Shown: positions 32,872 to 44,713, counted from the first letter of the stretch. The stretch is 64,000 nucleotides of DNA from Cladorhizidae sp. MBARI D1340-BT2 (GCA_028752905.1 JAQNBH010000013.1:24744549-24808548); one strand, 5' to 3'. A program made the numbers and translations. The notes: generated from the letters alone by a model not told the origin.

Positions 32872-33380
32872 TGACCCTTTACCACAACAGCTTCACCCCC
32901 CAAAAGTTCACATTGCTACACAATTTGTTGTTATTTCTCTGCTAAACCTGAAGGCCAACCTGGAATATTTGATGGGGGGGGGGGGGGGGGGAATATGTTC
33001 AATATAATTATATATAATATATATATATTATAGTGAAGCTAGAGCATACTCTGACACTCTGAAAACCACCCCCACACTTAACTTCATAATATTAGCACTG
33101 ACGGGAACCAGGGCAAGGGTTGCTGTAATCTAATCGTCTCACGGAATAATTTTCAAGGTTATCGCGAACCCTTACTGTACCTTTTCAATAATTGGAGGGG
33201 GGCAATTCTCGCATCCAAGATAAAGTCCATGATGACTCAAAACTTTTTCTTTAACTCCTCGAACTACATGGTACGATATTAAATGGTAAAGGATCATCAA
33301 ACTGAAAATTGCTCGTTTGAGAGAAAAACCCAAATTCAAGGATTTAAAAAAGCAGGTGTGATTTAAATGGTAAAGGGTCA
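32872..33380 (+). mobile_element. 509-bp MITE of the TGACCCTTTACC family in the ING 3' region
   Basis: Left end TGACCCTTTACCA, right end TGGTAAAGGGTCA after ATTTAA. Begins 20 bp after the ING4/5 stop codon, so the 3' UTR of ING probably consists largely of this element. It contains a poly-G tract (32,976-32,992) and an internal copy of the terminus at about 33,283. Confidence 0.65.
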
Positions 33381-33496
33381 TTAGCTAGTTGTGGTCTACC
33401 TGGTTACAGTCCTGCTTTCTTTCCTGTTATTTGCTTTAAGTAAACTAGCAAACAAAACAATAGAAAGAAGTTCTTCTTTATAGTTTTTGCCTCGTC

Positions 33497-34410
33497 ATGT
33501 TGCTATTGGTGACTGCACTCATGTACACACCATCACACAGATACCAGCACATGCCATATCTTGTTGCTATTGGTGACTGCACTCATGTCCACCATGTCCA
33601 CCACACAGATACCAGCACATGCCATATCTTGTTGCTATTGGTGACTGCACTCATGTCCACCATGTTGTCCACCACACAGATACCAGCACATGCCATATCT
33701 TGTTGCTATTGGTGACTGCACTCATGTCCACCATGTTGTGCACCACACAGATACCAGCACATGCCATATCTTGTTGCTATTGGTGACTGCACTCATGTCC
33801 ACCATGTTGTCTACCACACAGATACCAGCACATGCCATATCTTGTTGCTATTGGTGACTGCACTCATGTCCACCATGTTGTCCACCACACAGATACCAGC
33901 ACATGCCATATCTTGTTGCTATTGGTGACTGCACTCATGTCCACCATGTTGTCCACCACACAGATACCAGCACATGCCATATCTTGTTGCTATTGGTGAC
34001 TGCACTCATGTCCACCATGTTGTCCACCACACAGATACCAGCACATGCCATATCTTGTTGCTATTGGTGACTGCACTCATGTCCACCATGTTGTCCACCA
34101 CACAGATACCAGCACATGCCATATCTTGTTGCTATTGGTGACTGCACTCATGTCCACCATGTTGTCCACCACACAGATACCAGCACATGCCATATCTTGT
34201 TGCTATTGGTGACTGCACTCATGTCCACCATGTTGTCCACCACACAGATACCAGCACATGCCATATCTTGTTGCTATTGGTGACTGCACTCATGTCCACC
34301 ATGTTGTCCACCACACAGATACCAGCACATGCCATATCTTGTTGCTATTGGTGACTGCACTCATGTCCACCATGTTGTCCCCCACACAGATACCAGCACA
34401 TGCCATATCT
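33497..34410 (+). repeat. 71-bp minisatellite, ~13 copies
   Basis: Unit TTGTTGCTATTGGTGACTGC plus ACTCATGTCCACCATGTTGT and CACACAGATACCAGCACATG. Very uniform except for the first two shorter units. The unit itself is related to the dispersed element flanking it. Confidence 0.96.
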
Positions 34411-34560
34411 TTGTTAACCAAATAGGCTCAGCTACAACCTCCTTCACGGACTTGGCACAGGAGAAAAACAGCAGATGTTTGGGTAGAAGGATCATTTGCT
34501 GTCTTCTCTGGACTAGGTACTAGTTGTTCAGGAACCAAACAGCAAAACTGAGCGCAGGTA
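34410..34560 (+). repeat. Dispersed element copy 3
   Basis: Contains GCTACAACCTCCTTCACGGA followed by sequence similar to copy 1 at 2,690-2,760. GTGGACGTGCAT, the start of the 68-bp array unit beside copy 1, occurs 130 bp further on at about 34,690. Confidence 0.5.
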
Positions 34561-34886
34561 ATTGATTCTGCTTATAATGCAGCACATTTGGTCCCGACTC
34601 AATTCTGATTATAAAACAGCATCTAACATCTAAGCTAGCTCGATTTTCTTCCTTGCCTCTCTATCAAGAAGCGGAGTAGTCGTGGACGTGCATCGAGTCT
34701 AGTACTCACAGTTTGTATGCAAGTTAAATGATTCGCATGACAAAACGTGTTTTATTTGGATTGATGGGTCGAAGAACAAAGAACTTCTGCATCATCACCA
34801 GCACTGAGCTGTGAGCTGCTGCATACACACACCACCAACACAAACCCACACACCCCAAGCAGTCATTACACCCCTAGACCCCAAAC

Positions 34887-34941
34887 AAATGACCCTTTAC
34901 CTGTTTTAAATAATGATCACCAAATAGGTAAAGGGTCATTT
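34887..34941 (+). mobile_element. 55-bp palindromic MITE remnant
   Basis: AAATGACCCTTTACCT and its perfect inverse AGGTAAAGGGTCATTT, separated by 23 bp. Same terminal motif as 18,453 and 32,872. Confidence 0.75.
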
Positions 34942-35108
34942 AAATGTAAAACTGTTGTCTCATTTCTTCGTGGCTATATAGTTGACAGATAATACAGACA
35001 TAGATAATACATAATCTCTTGTTCCTTTTTTATAGTTGGGCAGCCACCTAGATACAAGAAATTAGCTACATTCAACTCGAGCTAATCAATCTTAGATGTC
35101 ATTCTTAC

Positions 35109-35291
35109 CACTACAGTAGGCACAAATGCCTGTAGATTCACAGATACATCATTGTTTTTGCAGGTTTTGTTGAAGATCTGCATTGTAAACTTATCACAAG
35201 AGTCAATTTCTACTTCATTTTGAAATTGTGCTGCTTGCTGACTCGGGTCAAAATAGCACATCATCTGTTTATTGCATGGAGTGTCATTCAC
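35109..35291 (-). CDS. Candidate internal exon of an unknown Cys-containing protein
   Basis: On the minus strand, acceptor GCAAATCAG and donor GTG|GTAAGAAT bound exactly 61 codons, in phase 0 at both ends. The peptide has four cysteines (CNKQMMC near the start, then DSCDKF and NKTCKN), an NKT glycosylation sequon and alternating hydrophobic residues, suggesting an extracellular beta-rich domain. It lies outside the repeats. No partner exons were identified and the family is not recognised. Confidence 0.35.
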
Positions 35292-35774
35292 CTGATTTGC
35301 AGGTCTTTTACTGAATCAAGAAACAGATGAGTTGTTGCAATGCTTTGGGAAATTTGGAGTATTCTGGTAGTAATACACCTATATATATATATATATACTT
35401 TGCAAGTTATGCTGGGTGGAAAAAATATGACAAGACCCAGATGCACAAGATCCTTGAAGACTGACTTCCAGTTCTTATGTTTAGTTTCATTGTTGTTATT
35501 TGTGAAAGGGGGAGGGGCAAGGAAAGAATAACAATCTATTACTCAGCAGAAGCTTGACATTACGATCTGATTGAGCAACGCCTGTATGGTCACGTGACTT
35601 CACACTTACCAGTAGCTACACCCACGCGCTGAACTAGGAAGACCCGTGCCCAAGTCAGCAAACTGAAAATGAATGTGTAGTCGGACCATTTTGGTTGAAA
35701 TGTTGGCTTCAAAAATTAATCGTAATTTACTATTGTTGCACACGACACAAGTCGGCACTTATTATGTTATTAGA

Positions 35775-35912
35775 GTCGGCCAAGGATCAGTGGCAGCCTC
35801 CTTCAAGGATCAGTGGCAGCCTCCTTCAAGGATCAGTGGCAGCCTCCTTCAAGGATCAGTGGCAGCCTCCTTCAAGGATCAGTGGCAGCCTCCTTCAAGG
35901 ATCAGTGGCACG
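35775..35912 (+). repeat. 23-bp minisatellite, 6 copies
   Basis: Unit AGGATCAGTGGCAGCCTCCT plus TCA, almost perfect. The CCTCCTTCAAGGA core is shared with the dispersed element at 17.8 and 34.4 kb. Confidence 0.93.
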
Positions 35913-36294
35913 TTGTTCTATACCCACAGTGACACGCATATCAGTTCTTGCATTTCTCTTGAATGACTGCTCAGTTCAACATTCGGGCATGCGTGGCATA
36001 GCACCATTTTCGGTCGACCATCTTACCTAATTCTACCCAATTGCCAATACTTTGTGAAGGATATCGGTCGCTGTGCAACGTGGCAATGCTGCTTCGGTGC
36101 TGGGTTCTCTGGCCAATCAGACCCCACCCCCTCCCCCAAAATATGTTATGATTTAATGTTGCTATTGCTGAGCCTGTTAAGGCCATCACATATATAATAC
36201 AGCACAGTGTGAAACTATTTAGTAACTAACCTAATAACAATCTATATTTTAAAAAGAAGTCAACAGTACTTAATTAATACAATTATCCACAATA

Positions 36295-36985
36295 TTAAGT
36301 TACGAGTGTCCCGCTGCTCAGGAAGGGGGGGACAGGAGTGGACCAAAGATCATTCCTCAGCTGACCATACAACAATTCCTTTCTCCTCTGCCACCACTTC
36401 CCTACCCAATACATAACACACTCACCCACCTCCATCACTGCATCACTTACTCCCTCCACATCTTTCCCCAAAAGCAATGCCACCTTTCCATCCTTACTCA
36501 CTCTTCTTAATTCATCCAGCCACTGTCTTGCCCCTGCAATTCTGCGTACCTCATCTATCAGAACCAGCCGATCCCTCTCAAATTCCCCGCATGTCACCAA
36601 GAAATGTTCCACATCCTCCCCTGCTCCACTATCACACATTATACACCTCTCATCCCTAACTATCCCACATCTCTTCTTATCCTCTAACAACCCAGCTGAT
36701 GCAGTCCTCAGTCTAAATTGCAGCCGCACACCTTCCTGACCATGCATGGACCTCACATACCTCTCCACCCCTGCACCATTCTTTGCCAATTTATAATAAT
36801 TCAGCGTACTTTTCCCGTCTACTTCCTCCTCCCAGTCCTTCTCATTTCTCACCTTCACTTTCCCCTTCCACTTGCGCACTGACCCAGCCTCGTTGTTTAT
36901 CTTGTACTTTCTCCTCAAGATATCATATTCTTCCCACCATCCAATTCCTCCATCCTCTCGTAGTTTATTTACAACAACTTTAAAA
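36295..36985 (-). pseudogene. LINE-A, C-terminal part of the reverse transcriptase protein
   Basis: Minus-strand frame of 207 codons. It ends the protein interrupted at 36,986-38,325. It contains a zinc-knuckle-like CIMCDSGAGEDVEHFLVTC (CxxC...HxxxxC) as in C-terminal tails of many non-LTR retrotransposon proteins, then a basic Trp-rich end. The frame is continuous with the RT part across the TTAA insertion. Confidence 0.8.
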
Positions 36986-38325
36986 CCCTTTCACCGTTGA
37001 CTTTATTTTGAAAAATTACAAAAAATTGACTTGCATAGACATATGCAACTATTTCAGCAAAGGTTGACTAAAGTCCTTAGCAACCATAGTTCACATGAAA
37101 GCCCTTATAATGACCAACATTGTGGTAACCTACAGTTGCCATAGAAACAAACCACAATGTCATGAATCTAATTAGAAGTTTTGAGTTCTGGTTTCACAGA
37201 TAATTAACAATTGTAGTAATATGATCTATGTACGTGCACACACGTATATGGCCTTATTTCATTTCCCCCTCTAGTATGGTATATAATCAAGTTGTTTTCA
37301 GCCACTCAGACAGTGAAGGAGGCTTGATAAGATACTGGCCAGCATACAAGAAGACATTGTGCCACACTACCATACACTATACACTACCACACACTACCAC
37401 AATGTAATGTATAGACACCATCTAGGAATATATATTTTCACATTTCATTTACTCTTATAACACTTGGTACACAATGTATGTATCATCAAACATGACTGGT
37501 ACAAGAAGCCATTGAGGTATCCAAATGAATACTGGAAGTTACTTGACTACGTGTACTCAGACGTCCAAGTTGACTACTCCTAGCTCTACTACTGCCTCTA
37601 GTTCTGCGACTACGCTGACCAACAGGCCTTGAATGAGTATGAACCGAAGGAATAAGAACTCCACAAGAAGTGGCTTTGAGGAAGGGTGACAGTGAAGGGG
37701 TTGATTGCACCATACCTAAAAAGAATAATGTCAACATAAACAAAAAGTATTGCCTCCTCGACCTAATGAATTTATATATGACGAAAGAACTGCTAAACAA
37801 TTCTATCCAGAACATGCTTTACTTGCTAGCTACTTAGCTAGCAAGTAAACAAAACTCACTGGCATAGTCTTCTTCGTCACTGCTAGACTCTCCTCCGCCC
37901 AAACAGACTATCGAGCGGCACCGCTCTCGCCAGAAAATTGTCCAAAAAGTATCTCCCACCCATCGTAGCACAATTTCAGGATCAATGCTACTCTTCCCAA
38001 GTTAGGAATAGATTACTTCACCTTCCTCGCTGCCACTTTCGTCCTCTGATAGGACGTAGTCGTCGTCTTGAATCCTAGAAAGAACTTGGTCTAAAGTTAG
38101 TCTGACCGTCATTTCCAACTTATGAACGGTCAGCGATTTCAATTTTACTTTACCTTAGTTACCGAACCCGTACGGCTCTTATATTCGGCACGTACGTAGA
38201 GCAAGAATTGAGCTATTTTTTTATATTCATATCTTAATTTACAACCGAACGATTGATTTTTTAATGATTTTTCACCGATAATTATGTGGTTTGGACGTAT
38301 ATATACGCTTAAGACGGTGAGTGGG
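36986..38325 (-). mobile_element. PiggyBac-like element inserted at TTAA in LINE-A
   Basis: Bounded by TTAA at 36,980-36,983 and 38,326-38,329. The ends are inverted repeats with CCC/GGG termini (AACCCTTTCACCGT at the left, CCCACTCACCGT inverted at the right). TTAA target duplication and CCC termini are the piggyBac signature. Inside, minus-strand acidic segments (IQDDDYVLSEDESGSEEGE near 38,050 and EESSSDEEDYA near 37,870) resemble the acidic N-terminus of piggyBac transposases. The DDD catalytic domain was not found, so it is probably internally deleted. Confidence 0.65.
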
Positions 38326-38329
38326 TTAA

Positions 38330-40800
38330 CCAATCTGCTCTGTTCCAACACCTCTAATCTCTTGCCAAACAAAACCTTCATCTCTTCCCTCCTCTCCTCT
38401 AGCTTCCTCCACCCATATCTCCCCGTATTGCCACTCCTGCTACTGTATCACTTGCCCCCAACAGTCTCCTACCCACTCTCATCTGTGCTGACTCCAACTT
38501 CTTGCGAGCATTCCGTCCTCCTGTCCACCACACTTCGGCTGCATGCTCCATACTGGGTCTCGCTAGAAGCTCCCACACCATTCTTCCTCTGTCTACTTCC
38601 ACCTGCCCATTCACTCTACTCATCCATATTACCTTTCCAACCCACTCTTCTGCCTTCTTTGCCATCTTCTCTAACTGAACATTACCCCTTAGCTTCCTAT
38701 CAAACCATATTCCTAAGTACTTGAATTCTTTGACCTCTTCCAATATCTCCTCACCAATCCTCCAATGCACTTCTGATTCCTTCTTCCCTACTACCATGAC
38801 CTTGCTCTTCTTGCTATTAAATTTCATCTTCCACCTTAACACATACGCCTGTACCACATCCAACATAGCTTGCAGTTCCACCCCTGAGTCAGCCAGAAGA
38901 ACAACATCATCTGCATACATGAGTGCCCCACACCAGCAGCCTTCCACTTTGACTCCTAGCTCAGCTCTCTCCAATTCCTCCGCCATTCCCATCAGATATA
39001 TATTGAAAAGAAGTGGAGACAAAGGACATCCCTGCCTAAGTCCATTCTCCACAGTGAACCACCTTGACCTCCTTCCATTCAATACCACCGTCGTCTCCAC
39101 CCCACTATACAATCCTACACATGTCCTCACAAGCTTCTCTTCTACTCCATACTGCCTCAACTTCTGCCACAGTCCCTCCCTCCACACACTGTCATATGCC
39201 TTACTTATATCCAGGAAAGCCAGATATGAAGCTTTTTTCTCGCTCTTCCTCACTTCACAAACTCCTCTTAACACCAACCACTGGTCTGAACATCTCCTCT
39301 GTCTCCTAAATCCTCCTTGTGCTTCCGTCAAAATCTTATCCTCAGCGAACACTCCCAACCTCCTTGCCAACACTCTCGCAAACACCTTCACCACATTACA
39401 ACACAATGAAATTCCCCTATAATTCCCTACTTCATCCTCGTCACCATCCTTGTGGAGAGGTACTAGTAAACTCCTCTTCCAGTCCACTGGGCAGCACTCA
39501 ATCCTCATCACCACATTCATCACCTGCACCATCACTTCCACCAACCTTCTACCTCCATACATCAGCATCTCATTCAACATTCCATCAGGGCCTGGTGCCT
39601 TTCCTCTCTTCAAACACTTTAATACCTCTACTACTTCTTCCCCGCTTACTTCTTCACACATACCCAGCTCATGCCCACCCACTTCTCCCATCTCTACTTC
39701 TTGTACTGTGGCATCCTCTTTTTTCCTCCCCAGCTCTTCCCAGTGTTTTGCCATCACCTCCAACACCTCGACTTCCTCCTCTACCATCCTTCCCTCTTCA
39801 TCTCTCACTCCTTTTATCTTTCTCTCCTTCCTCTTTGCTCTTAAATCATTCCAAAAAAGCTTACAACTAGTCCCACCCTGCTCTCTAATCTTCTTTATAG
39901 TTCTCTTCCTCAATTCCTTCTTCTCTATCCTAATGGTCTTTTTCACTTCCTTTCTTGCTTCTCTATAGTCATCCCATAGTTGTCTTAATGTAGCCTCTCT
40001 CTCCCCTCTCTTCCTGGCTTCCTTTAGCCTCTTACATTTCTCCTTCCTGACACCAATCAACCACTCCACATCCCCTGACCACCATCCCTCTGACCTGTCT
40101 GTAATCTTCTTCCTTCCAATTCCTTTCTCCGCTGCAGCCAAAACTTTCTCCTTCCACCTACCCCACACCTCTTCAACTATGTTTCCTCCCAACTCTTGCT
40201 CAAGCTCTCTCACCTCCTCTTCCCACCCCATAAACATTTCCTCCACTGCCTCCTGATACTCCATCCAGTCTAGCCTGTTGTCAACTCTCCATTTATGTCG
40301 CTCTCTTCTCACTTGTACCTCTCTCGTACCCCACGTAATTTCTCCCCAAATAATGTTATGGTCCGACCCCACATCCAGCTTGCCTGAGTCCTCAACTACC
40401 ACCCTAGCTACATCCATGTTCTCACTAAACAACATATAGTCTATGACCGACTTTCTCTCCGCACATTCCCACGTCCACCTGCCCTCACAGCACTGCAACT
40501 CGTTCCCCACAATCAGACCTCCAACCCTAACCAACTCCAACAACCGCCTTCCATTACTGTTTGGGTTGTCCTCCACTCCTAATCCAATCTTTGCATTGAA
40601 GTCCCCCATCATAACAACATCGAACCCTTTCTCTTCATACTTCACCACATCCTCCTGCAATACCTCAAACAATACCTCCGTCTCACTCACTCTCACTCCC
40701 CCTACCATGGTTTTTCTTCTCCCCGCTCCGCTTAACTCCACCCACAGCAAACCTTCTCTTGACTTCCTCACCCTAGATTCCAAACTCTCATGCACCAGAA
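38330..40800 (-). pseudogene. LINE-A: 5'-truncated non-LTR retrotransposon (endonuclease + reverse transcriptase)
   Basis: A 798-codon minus frame (40,795 to 38,399). It starts inside an AP-type endonuclease: GDFNAKIG and a later GSDHNIIWG are the C-terminal catalytic motifs, while the N-terminal motifs are missing. RT follows: GKAPGPDGMLNEML, VGNYRGISL, FLDISKAYDSVW, GLRQGCPLSPLLFNIYL and the catalytic MYADDVVLLAD, then FKYLG. A frameshift near 38,410 interrupts the thumb region, after which the frame continues to 38,330. Function when intact: target-primed reverse transcription. This copy is dead: 5' truncated, frameshifted and split. Confidence 0.93.
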
Positions 40801-40804
40801 CTCT

Positions 40805-40972
40805 ATTTTTATTTATTTAAATATACATATTATTATTATTATTATCATAAATAAGAACAAGATAAGAACTATATTGGTTCTAATTATCGAACAAGTCCAG
40901 TGCTATATAACCTTCCCCCATTGACCCCAACCACAGATGCTGCAATACCCCTCTGTACAGCTACAGAGAGAC
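40805..40972 (-). mobile_element. 3'-end fragment of LINE-C
   Basis: CTACAGAGAGACGCTGAAG at 40,953-40,971 and the adjacent CCCCTCTGTACAGC match the 3' end of LINE-C at 53,015-53,055 (GCCACTGAGAGACGCTGAAG). An AT-rich TTATTTATTTAA / (ATT)n tail sits at its low-coordinate end, as in LINE-C. Confidence 0.5.
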
Positions 40973-40974
40973 GC

Positions 40975-42850
40975 TGAAGAATGTATACTCTGCTTTAAAG
41001 GATGCATATTGTCTCCCTGTGTATTATTTGCCAAACAAACTGGTAAAAAGGGTCTGAAATTGGATAGGCTCTTGAAACATACCTATATACACATGGACCT
41101 CAGCAACTCCAAAATTTAAAGAGCACCAGTCTAATTCTGAAGTTTATAAAATGGCAGTAGTTATGGCTGGAGAATTTTGGAAGTCCATGGAGAACAAATC
41201 TACACCTACAGCAACAACTTGATCAAGCTGTAGCTATATATAACCATTCAAGAAAATAGAAGTGAGCTATCTTCTATTTTGAAAACTGTAATATTTTGTG
41301 TGAGGCAAAATATATCACTGCGTGGACATAAAGATGATAGTCAGTATTTTGATGAAGAAAGTAATTTTGGAAATTTTCAGAAGCTACTGGAATTTCGAAT
41401 TGAATCAGGTGACAAGATTTTGGAGGCTCATCTAGAGAATGCTTACAAAAATGCAACCTATAGGTCGAAAACAATTCATTAACTGCTGTGGAGAATATAT
41501 TCGTGATTTGATAGTAAAAGACAAGATATCTGGAGATGAGGCAACCGATTCCAGTAATATAGAACAATTGACTGTTGTTATTATAGTGAAGTTTATAATG
41601 AAGTTAGAGAAGATTTTTTAGGATTTCTTGCATTCAAGGATGGTGTTACAGGTGAATCTATTGCAAGAACAATAACATAATTCATCACCAAGTTAGGTTT
41701 GGATATGTCATATTGCAGGTATATATGATAGAGTGCATATCTATGTTGCCCCCAGTTATTATTTGTGTAGAGGACAGTGCTATGATGGTGCTGGTATGGC
41801 AGGTAGTACAAGAGGAGCTGCTGCTAGGATTAAGCAATCCTATCCTTATGCTGTGTATGTCCACTGCACAAGCCATAAAATTAACTTGTGTGTGATAAAG
41901 CTTGTTCTATACAGGTGAAGTGCATTAAAAAATCCTCTCAATTTACAGAAATCTATACTGCAGATGGTGAGAAATATGATGGGCACTGTGACAGAAGTTG
42001 CAATTTTTTAAAACTTTTCTCCAAAGAGACAGGCTATGCTTGATGTTAAAATTGCTGGATTGTGTCCACAGTAAAGATCCACAAGTTGATGACTTGTGCA
42101 GAACAAGGTGATAAAATAATTTATTTTCACAAGAATATTATTGTTTGTATTTGTGTATAGGTGATCGAGAGACTTGACTCATTGGACACAATATACTGCC
42201 TGACAGAAGCAGTTGTAAGTAAGCTTGGACCAAATAAGAAATGACCGATCCTTTAATACCAGAAAGTATTTCAAAAGCTAATGGCTTATTTCATGCTAAT
42301 CACTCAAAGTGATTTCATTATGTCCCTCATTGTCTGCAAAGAGATTCCAGAGGCCTCACTATCAAATTGCAGGGAAAGTGAATTGAACTTGATCAGGCAT
42401 ATAGAAATGTAGAAATCCCTCGAAGATGTTCGTGCTAAAGTTTTAGACTATATACCACAGAAAGTGGCTTGACACTGCTGAGGAAATGGCTGAAAAGTTT
42501 GCTGGGAGTGGGGAGGAATATTATCGGAGGTGTCTGTCTATACCTTTTCTGGACCACATTATCCTTCAACTCAATAACAGATTTACTGATGGTCAACAGC
42601 ATATACCAGGTGGCAATGCAGTAATACCTGTGTTGCTTAATACAACCTGGAAGAAGGATTTCACGGCCTTTTGCAATGCTTATGCTGATGATGTTGAATC
42701 AGATTTTATTATTGCTGAACTTGATCTGTGGGAGAGGTGGTGGAGCAATCAGGTTTGTTTACCTAAAACAGCTCTCGAGACTTCAAGTTATGGACAAAGT
42801 TCTATTTCCAACACCAAGATGCTCAAGATTGTTTGCTAAGATTTTTATAA
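40975..42850 (+). pseudogene. hAT transposase remnant, '52-kDa repressor' type
   Basis: Broken + frames recover, in order: a TTF-like start (YCLPCVLF-like, then GKKGLKLDRLLKH); ILEAHLENAYKNATYRSKTI and GEYIRDLI, typical of DUF4371; EVREDFLGFLAFKDGVTGES; YDGAGMAGSTRGAAARI and VYVHCTSHKINLCV, typical of the hAT RNase-H core; then YYRRCLSIPFLDHIILQLNNRF. At least five frameshifts or stops. The hATC end is not joined. The architecture matches hAT elements related to the '52 kDa repressor of the inhibitor of protein kinase' proteins. Confidence 0.75.
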
Positions 42851-43339
42851 TGTGTACCATTTTCATTATTCCATAATATGTTATTCATTTAAAATGTTTG
42901 TTTTCTGTTTATTGGACATTGAAAAGGTTATTGTAGATATTATAATTATTGATCTTAAAAAAAAAATAATAATAAAAATTATGATGAGCTAATTATGTGT
43001 GCTAGGGACAGTTTGGGACAGTTTGAGTAGATTTGCAGTGAGGGTATATATATAGTTTAAAAAATGATTTTTATTTTATATAACAAATGAATTAACATGA
43101 TTATAATTGGGTGCACCAATAAATGAAAGAACAAAGAAATCACACTGTTAGCACACTGATATGGGAGTCGGACATAAAATGATTAACTTGGAAGATTGTC
43201 AATTCAAGTGTCTTATCATTCTCTCCTTGTTAGGTCTTCTCCATCGGGATGCTAGTGAACCGTGCTAGGTGTGCGTCCCACGTGGGATGGCTCTGGTGCT
43301 GTATGTGGAGGGTGAACCTCTACACATTGGTTATATTAA
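42851..43339. other. AT-rich spacer
   Basis: AT-rich sequence with no recognised gene or repeat. Confidence 0.5.
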
Positions 43340-43545
43340 GATCCTATATTAATAGGTAATGCAAATGTTTGTTGTCTGCATTGGTTATATTAATAGGTAA
43401 AGGGTCATGTAAGTGTTTGTTGTCTGCATTGGTTATATTAATAGGTAAAGGGTCCTGTAAGTTGTTGTCTGCATTGGTTATATTAATATTAATAGGTAAA
43501 GGGTCCTGTAAATGTTTGTTGTTTGCATTGGTTATATTAAGGGGG
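43340..43545 (+). repeat. ~50-bp tandem repeats carrying GGTAAAGGGTC
   Basis: Four imperfect units of TTGGTTATATTAATAGGTAA plus AGGGTC(A/C)TGTAA and GTTTGTTGTCTGCA. The unit contains the MITE terminal motif; a diverged inverted copy lies at 56,045-56,110. Confidence 0.85.
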
Positions 43546-44213
43546 TCCACTAACCCAAAAAAACAACAAAAAACACAAAAAAACACAACTTCTCTCTGCT
43601 TCAGAATTTTTATTTGAAATCTTGTGATGTGTACCTATACACAGACCTACCTTCTGGTGCTGTGCCAACTACCCAGCTAGCATTTTCATTGTTTTTTTGC
43701 CTGTTGACATCATACTGGCTTAAAATTAAAAACAGAGACTGTCATCTTGTAGCTCTCATTGAGAGGAAACAGAATCGATATAATCTCGTCTGATTAAGCA
43801 GGGAGAACCGTCCTTGGCCCCCCCCCCCCCAAAAAAAAAACCTTTTCGGGACAGGCATTTTAAGGACTAGTATAGTATTTCAATGGTTGAACTGAACTGA
43901 CCATACCATTATAAAAAACACCAAAAGTGGTATACATATACAATAGAAAAATCAAGAATAGGGAGGGGAAGTTTGGTCTGTCCTATATAGGCCGCTTCCT
44001 AGGGGGATGACCAGAATCACTGGTTTGCTTCCCTTGTCGGTCTCAGCATCCATTTAAACTCACTATTACGTGAAGCGTCTTCTTCGCAAATCGGGAGTAC
44101 TCAAGTTAGTATAAGTCCAGAATGGAGCATCCAAATCTTCTCATGTACTGTCATCATATTTTGGGGGGAAAACAAAAAAACAACATTTTTTGGGGGGTAG
44201 TGGACCCCCTGTA
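43537..44213 (+). mobile_element. Terminal-inverted-repeat element (AGGGGGTCCACTA)
   Basis: Left AAGGGGGTCCACTAACCC and right GGGGTAGTGGACCCCCT form inverted ends around about 650 bp. An A/C-rich tract of AACAACAAAAAACAC lies next to each end in inverted order. The ends resemble hAT-type CAGGGG termini. No coding inside and no certain target duplication. Confidence 0.5.
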
Positions 44214-44685
44214 CTTTAGGTCAGATTTAAATTTTGCATTTTAATTTTTTAAATCTCGCCCAACTATGCTCACCCAACTATGCTTCAACATAATATATAC
44301 TGGAAAGGTGGATTCCAAGTTACAGAATATTTGGATGCTCTAACAGTGGCTTTTGCACACACCATCCACCCGGGAAGGCGATCAAGAAGCCTTACCTTAC
44401 CTGAATTCAGAGGGGACAATGGCATTTTTTTATTTTATTATTATTTTTTAAAACTTATGGTAACCACTTTAGAGCTCCGTATATTCTGTAAACTTCATCG
44501 TATGGACTTGATATATAGCTCAAAAGATAGGTCTCTCTGTGTGCTCTCTTTTGATACTAAAATATGTTTCATAGGATAACTATAGGCATCTCACTAGACC
44601 CTAAAGTGGAGGGACCTCAAAGACCTGCATCCCAAAGTCCCCGCTAAGCAAAAAAGAAAGAAATTGCCTTCGTTATAACAATTTA

Positions 44686-44713
44686 TGAGGGCGTTGATTT
44701 TTCAACGCCCTCA
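44686..44713. repeat. Perfect 12-bp stem hairpin
   Basis: TGAGGGCGTTGA and TCAACGCCCTCA around a TTTT loop. GC-rich in an AT-rich context, 290 bp upstream of the membrane-protein start codon. Confidence 0.8.

Noticed and set aside
38284..39968. Plus-strand Ser/Pro/Thr-rich open frames in the LINE-A region
   Set aside because: They are antisense shadows of the reverse transcriptase frame on the minus strand.
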